Assembly (NCBI RefSeq): GCF_900585905.1
Contig: NZ_UTVH01000010.1
Coordinates: 1 to 64,000, forward strand
Reading direction: 5' to 3'
DNA: 64,000 bases
From: Pseudomonas viridiflava
GTDB lineage: Bacteria > Pseudomonadota > Gammaproteobacteria > Pseudomonadales > Pseudomonadaceae
Part shown: positions 63,571-64,000 of the stretch, in pieces
How positions within the stretch are numbered: the stretch's first letter is position 1
How the letters are laid out: each line of letters starts with the position of its first letter
The notes under the pieces: model-generated
The model's input: only the letters and a program-made list of their open reading frames with translations
Databases searched by the model: none
What the model was told of the DNA's origin: nothing
Translations under genes and position numbers: made by a program

Positions 63571-64000
63571 TCAGCTCGCTGCGGTTTTCGGACGGGCCAC
63601 GGAGCACAGGCGCACGGAGTCGGCCAGTATTTCGATCGCTTTAGGCCGCGGGAAGCTGGCGCGCCAGGCAATCGCCACGGTACGAAACGGCACCGGCGGG
63701 GTCAGCGGACGCACCTCAATGACGCCAGGGGCATAGTGATGACTGTCTACTGCCGACATGGGCAGGATCGAAATGCCGAGCCCTGACGCCACCATGTGGC
63801 GAATGGTTTCCAGGGAGCTGGATTCCACTGTGGTGTGCTTGGCGCCTTCGCTGCCTTTGGTCAGCGTCGGGCAGGCTTCAAGTACCTGATCGCGGAAGCA
63901 ATGGCCTTCACCCAGCAACAGCAGGCTCTTGTCGTTAAGCGCCGATGCATCAATGGATGCCTTGCGCGTCCACGGGTGATCCGCCGGCATCAGCACATAG
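63571..64000 (-). CDS. oxyR: Hydrogen-peroxide sensor OxyR (3' part)
   Basis: The C-terminal 142 or so residues of a LysR-type regulator; the 5' part lies beyond the window edge. OxyR is oxidised by peroxide and switches on catalase and alkyl hydroperoxide reductase genes. The redox pair is visible in GEGHCFRDQVLEACP, matching C199 and C208 of E. coli OxyR. The following SSLETIRHMVASGLGISILPMSAV is also typical. The stop at 63571 is 8 bases before the recG start, the usual oxyR-recG order in Pseudomonas. Confidence 0.94.
   Translation of the reverse strand, partial: YVLMPADHPWTRKASIDASALNDKSLLLLGEGHCFRDQVLEACPTLTKGSEGAKHTTVESSSLETIRHMVASGLGISILPMSAVDSHHYAPGVIEVRPLTPPVPFRTVAIAWRASFPRPKAIEILADSVRLCSVARPKTAAS

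Overview
The window is about 64 kb of Pseudomonas chromosome. The gene order (cyaA, argH, algZ-algR, hemC-hemD-hemX-hemY, dsbB-like, rsd/algQ, algP, rnk, cyaY, lptM-lysA-dapF-DUF484-xerC, sutA, amtB-glnK, ubiK, comM, rep, xpt, radC, coaBC-dut-algC-argB, pyrE, crc, recG-oxyR) is the conserved segment known from P. aeruginosa PA5255-PA5345. The abundant REP-type palindromes and the accessory genes point to the fluorescens/syringae side of the genus rather than P. aeruginosa. This placement is inferred from gene content and was not computed. No rRNA or tRNA gene, prophage, insertion sequence or CRISPR array was seen.

Layout. 1-470: tandem hairpin repeats and a REP pair downstream of cyaA. 480-5763: cyaA, two small genes and argH, all on the minus strand. 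5895-12121: the AlgZ/AlgR two-component system, then the haem genes hemCDXY. 12564-18605: a DsbB-like protein, the anti-sigma70 factor Rsd/AlgQ, an exported FKBP isomerase, the histone-like AlgP, a YheS-type ABC-F ATPase and a small MscS channel. 18705-21367: a RhtB-type exporter, an exported cysteine hydrolase, rnk, a DUF1289 protein and cyaY. 21607-26155: a tight run lptM-lysA-dapF-DUF484-xerC-HAD. 26156-26745: a second hairpin array. 26807-30288: sutA, a YjbQ-type protein, amtB-glnK and ubiK. 30383-32025: a divergent pair, a cysteine-desulfhydrase-like PLP enzyme and a DecR-like Lrp/AsnC regulator. 32119-44262: comM, a membrane phosphoesterase, a chemoreceptor, a LysR regulator, a MATE exporter, a GGDEF/EAL protein, rep and xpt. 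44388-52726: radC, coaBC-dut-algC-argB, a DUF4124 protein, pyrE and crc. 52930-64000: a SpmAB-like membrane protein, a DUF5924/DUF2914 protein, a membrane-anchored M16 peptidase, TerC, a CitMHS citrate transporter, a GFA protein, a YbaK/HDOD fusion, recG and the 3' part of oxyR.

Functional themes. Global regulation is dense: cAMP (CyaA), AlgZ/AlgR, Rsd, Rnk, SutA, Crc, GlnK, OxyR and a c-di-GMP enzyme. Core biosynthesis covers haem, lysine/peptidoglycan, arginine, pyrimidines, coenzyme A and the sugar phosphates for alginate and LPS. Several regulatory sites can be read directly: a sigma54 promoter and an NtrC-like site before glnK-amtB, a FliA-type promoter before the chemoreceptor, a palindrome before decR, and CA motifs suited to Hfq/Crc before the desulfhydrase start codon and before the citrate transporter.

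No wholly new multi-gene system stands out. The observations most worth following are a DsbB-like protein without one of its four catalytic cysteines, the desulfhydrase/DecR pair with its possible Hfq/Crc site, the long membrane-anchored form of AlgC, a YbaK/HDOD fusion, a REP element that has become the C-terminus of HemY, and the hairpin arrays at the ends of converging genes.
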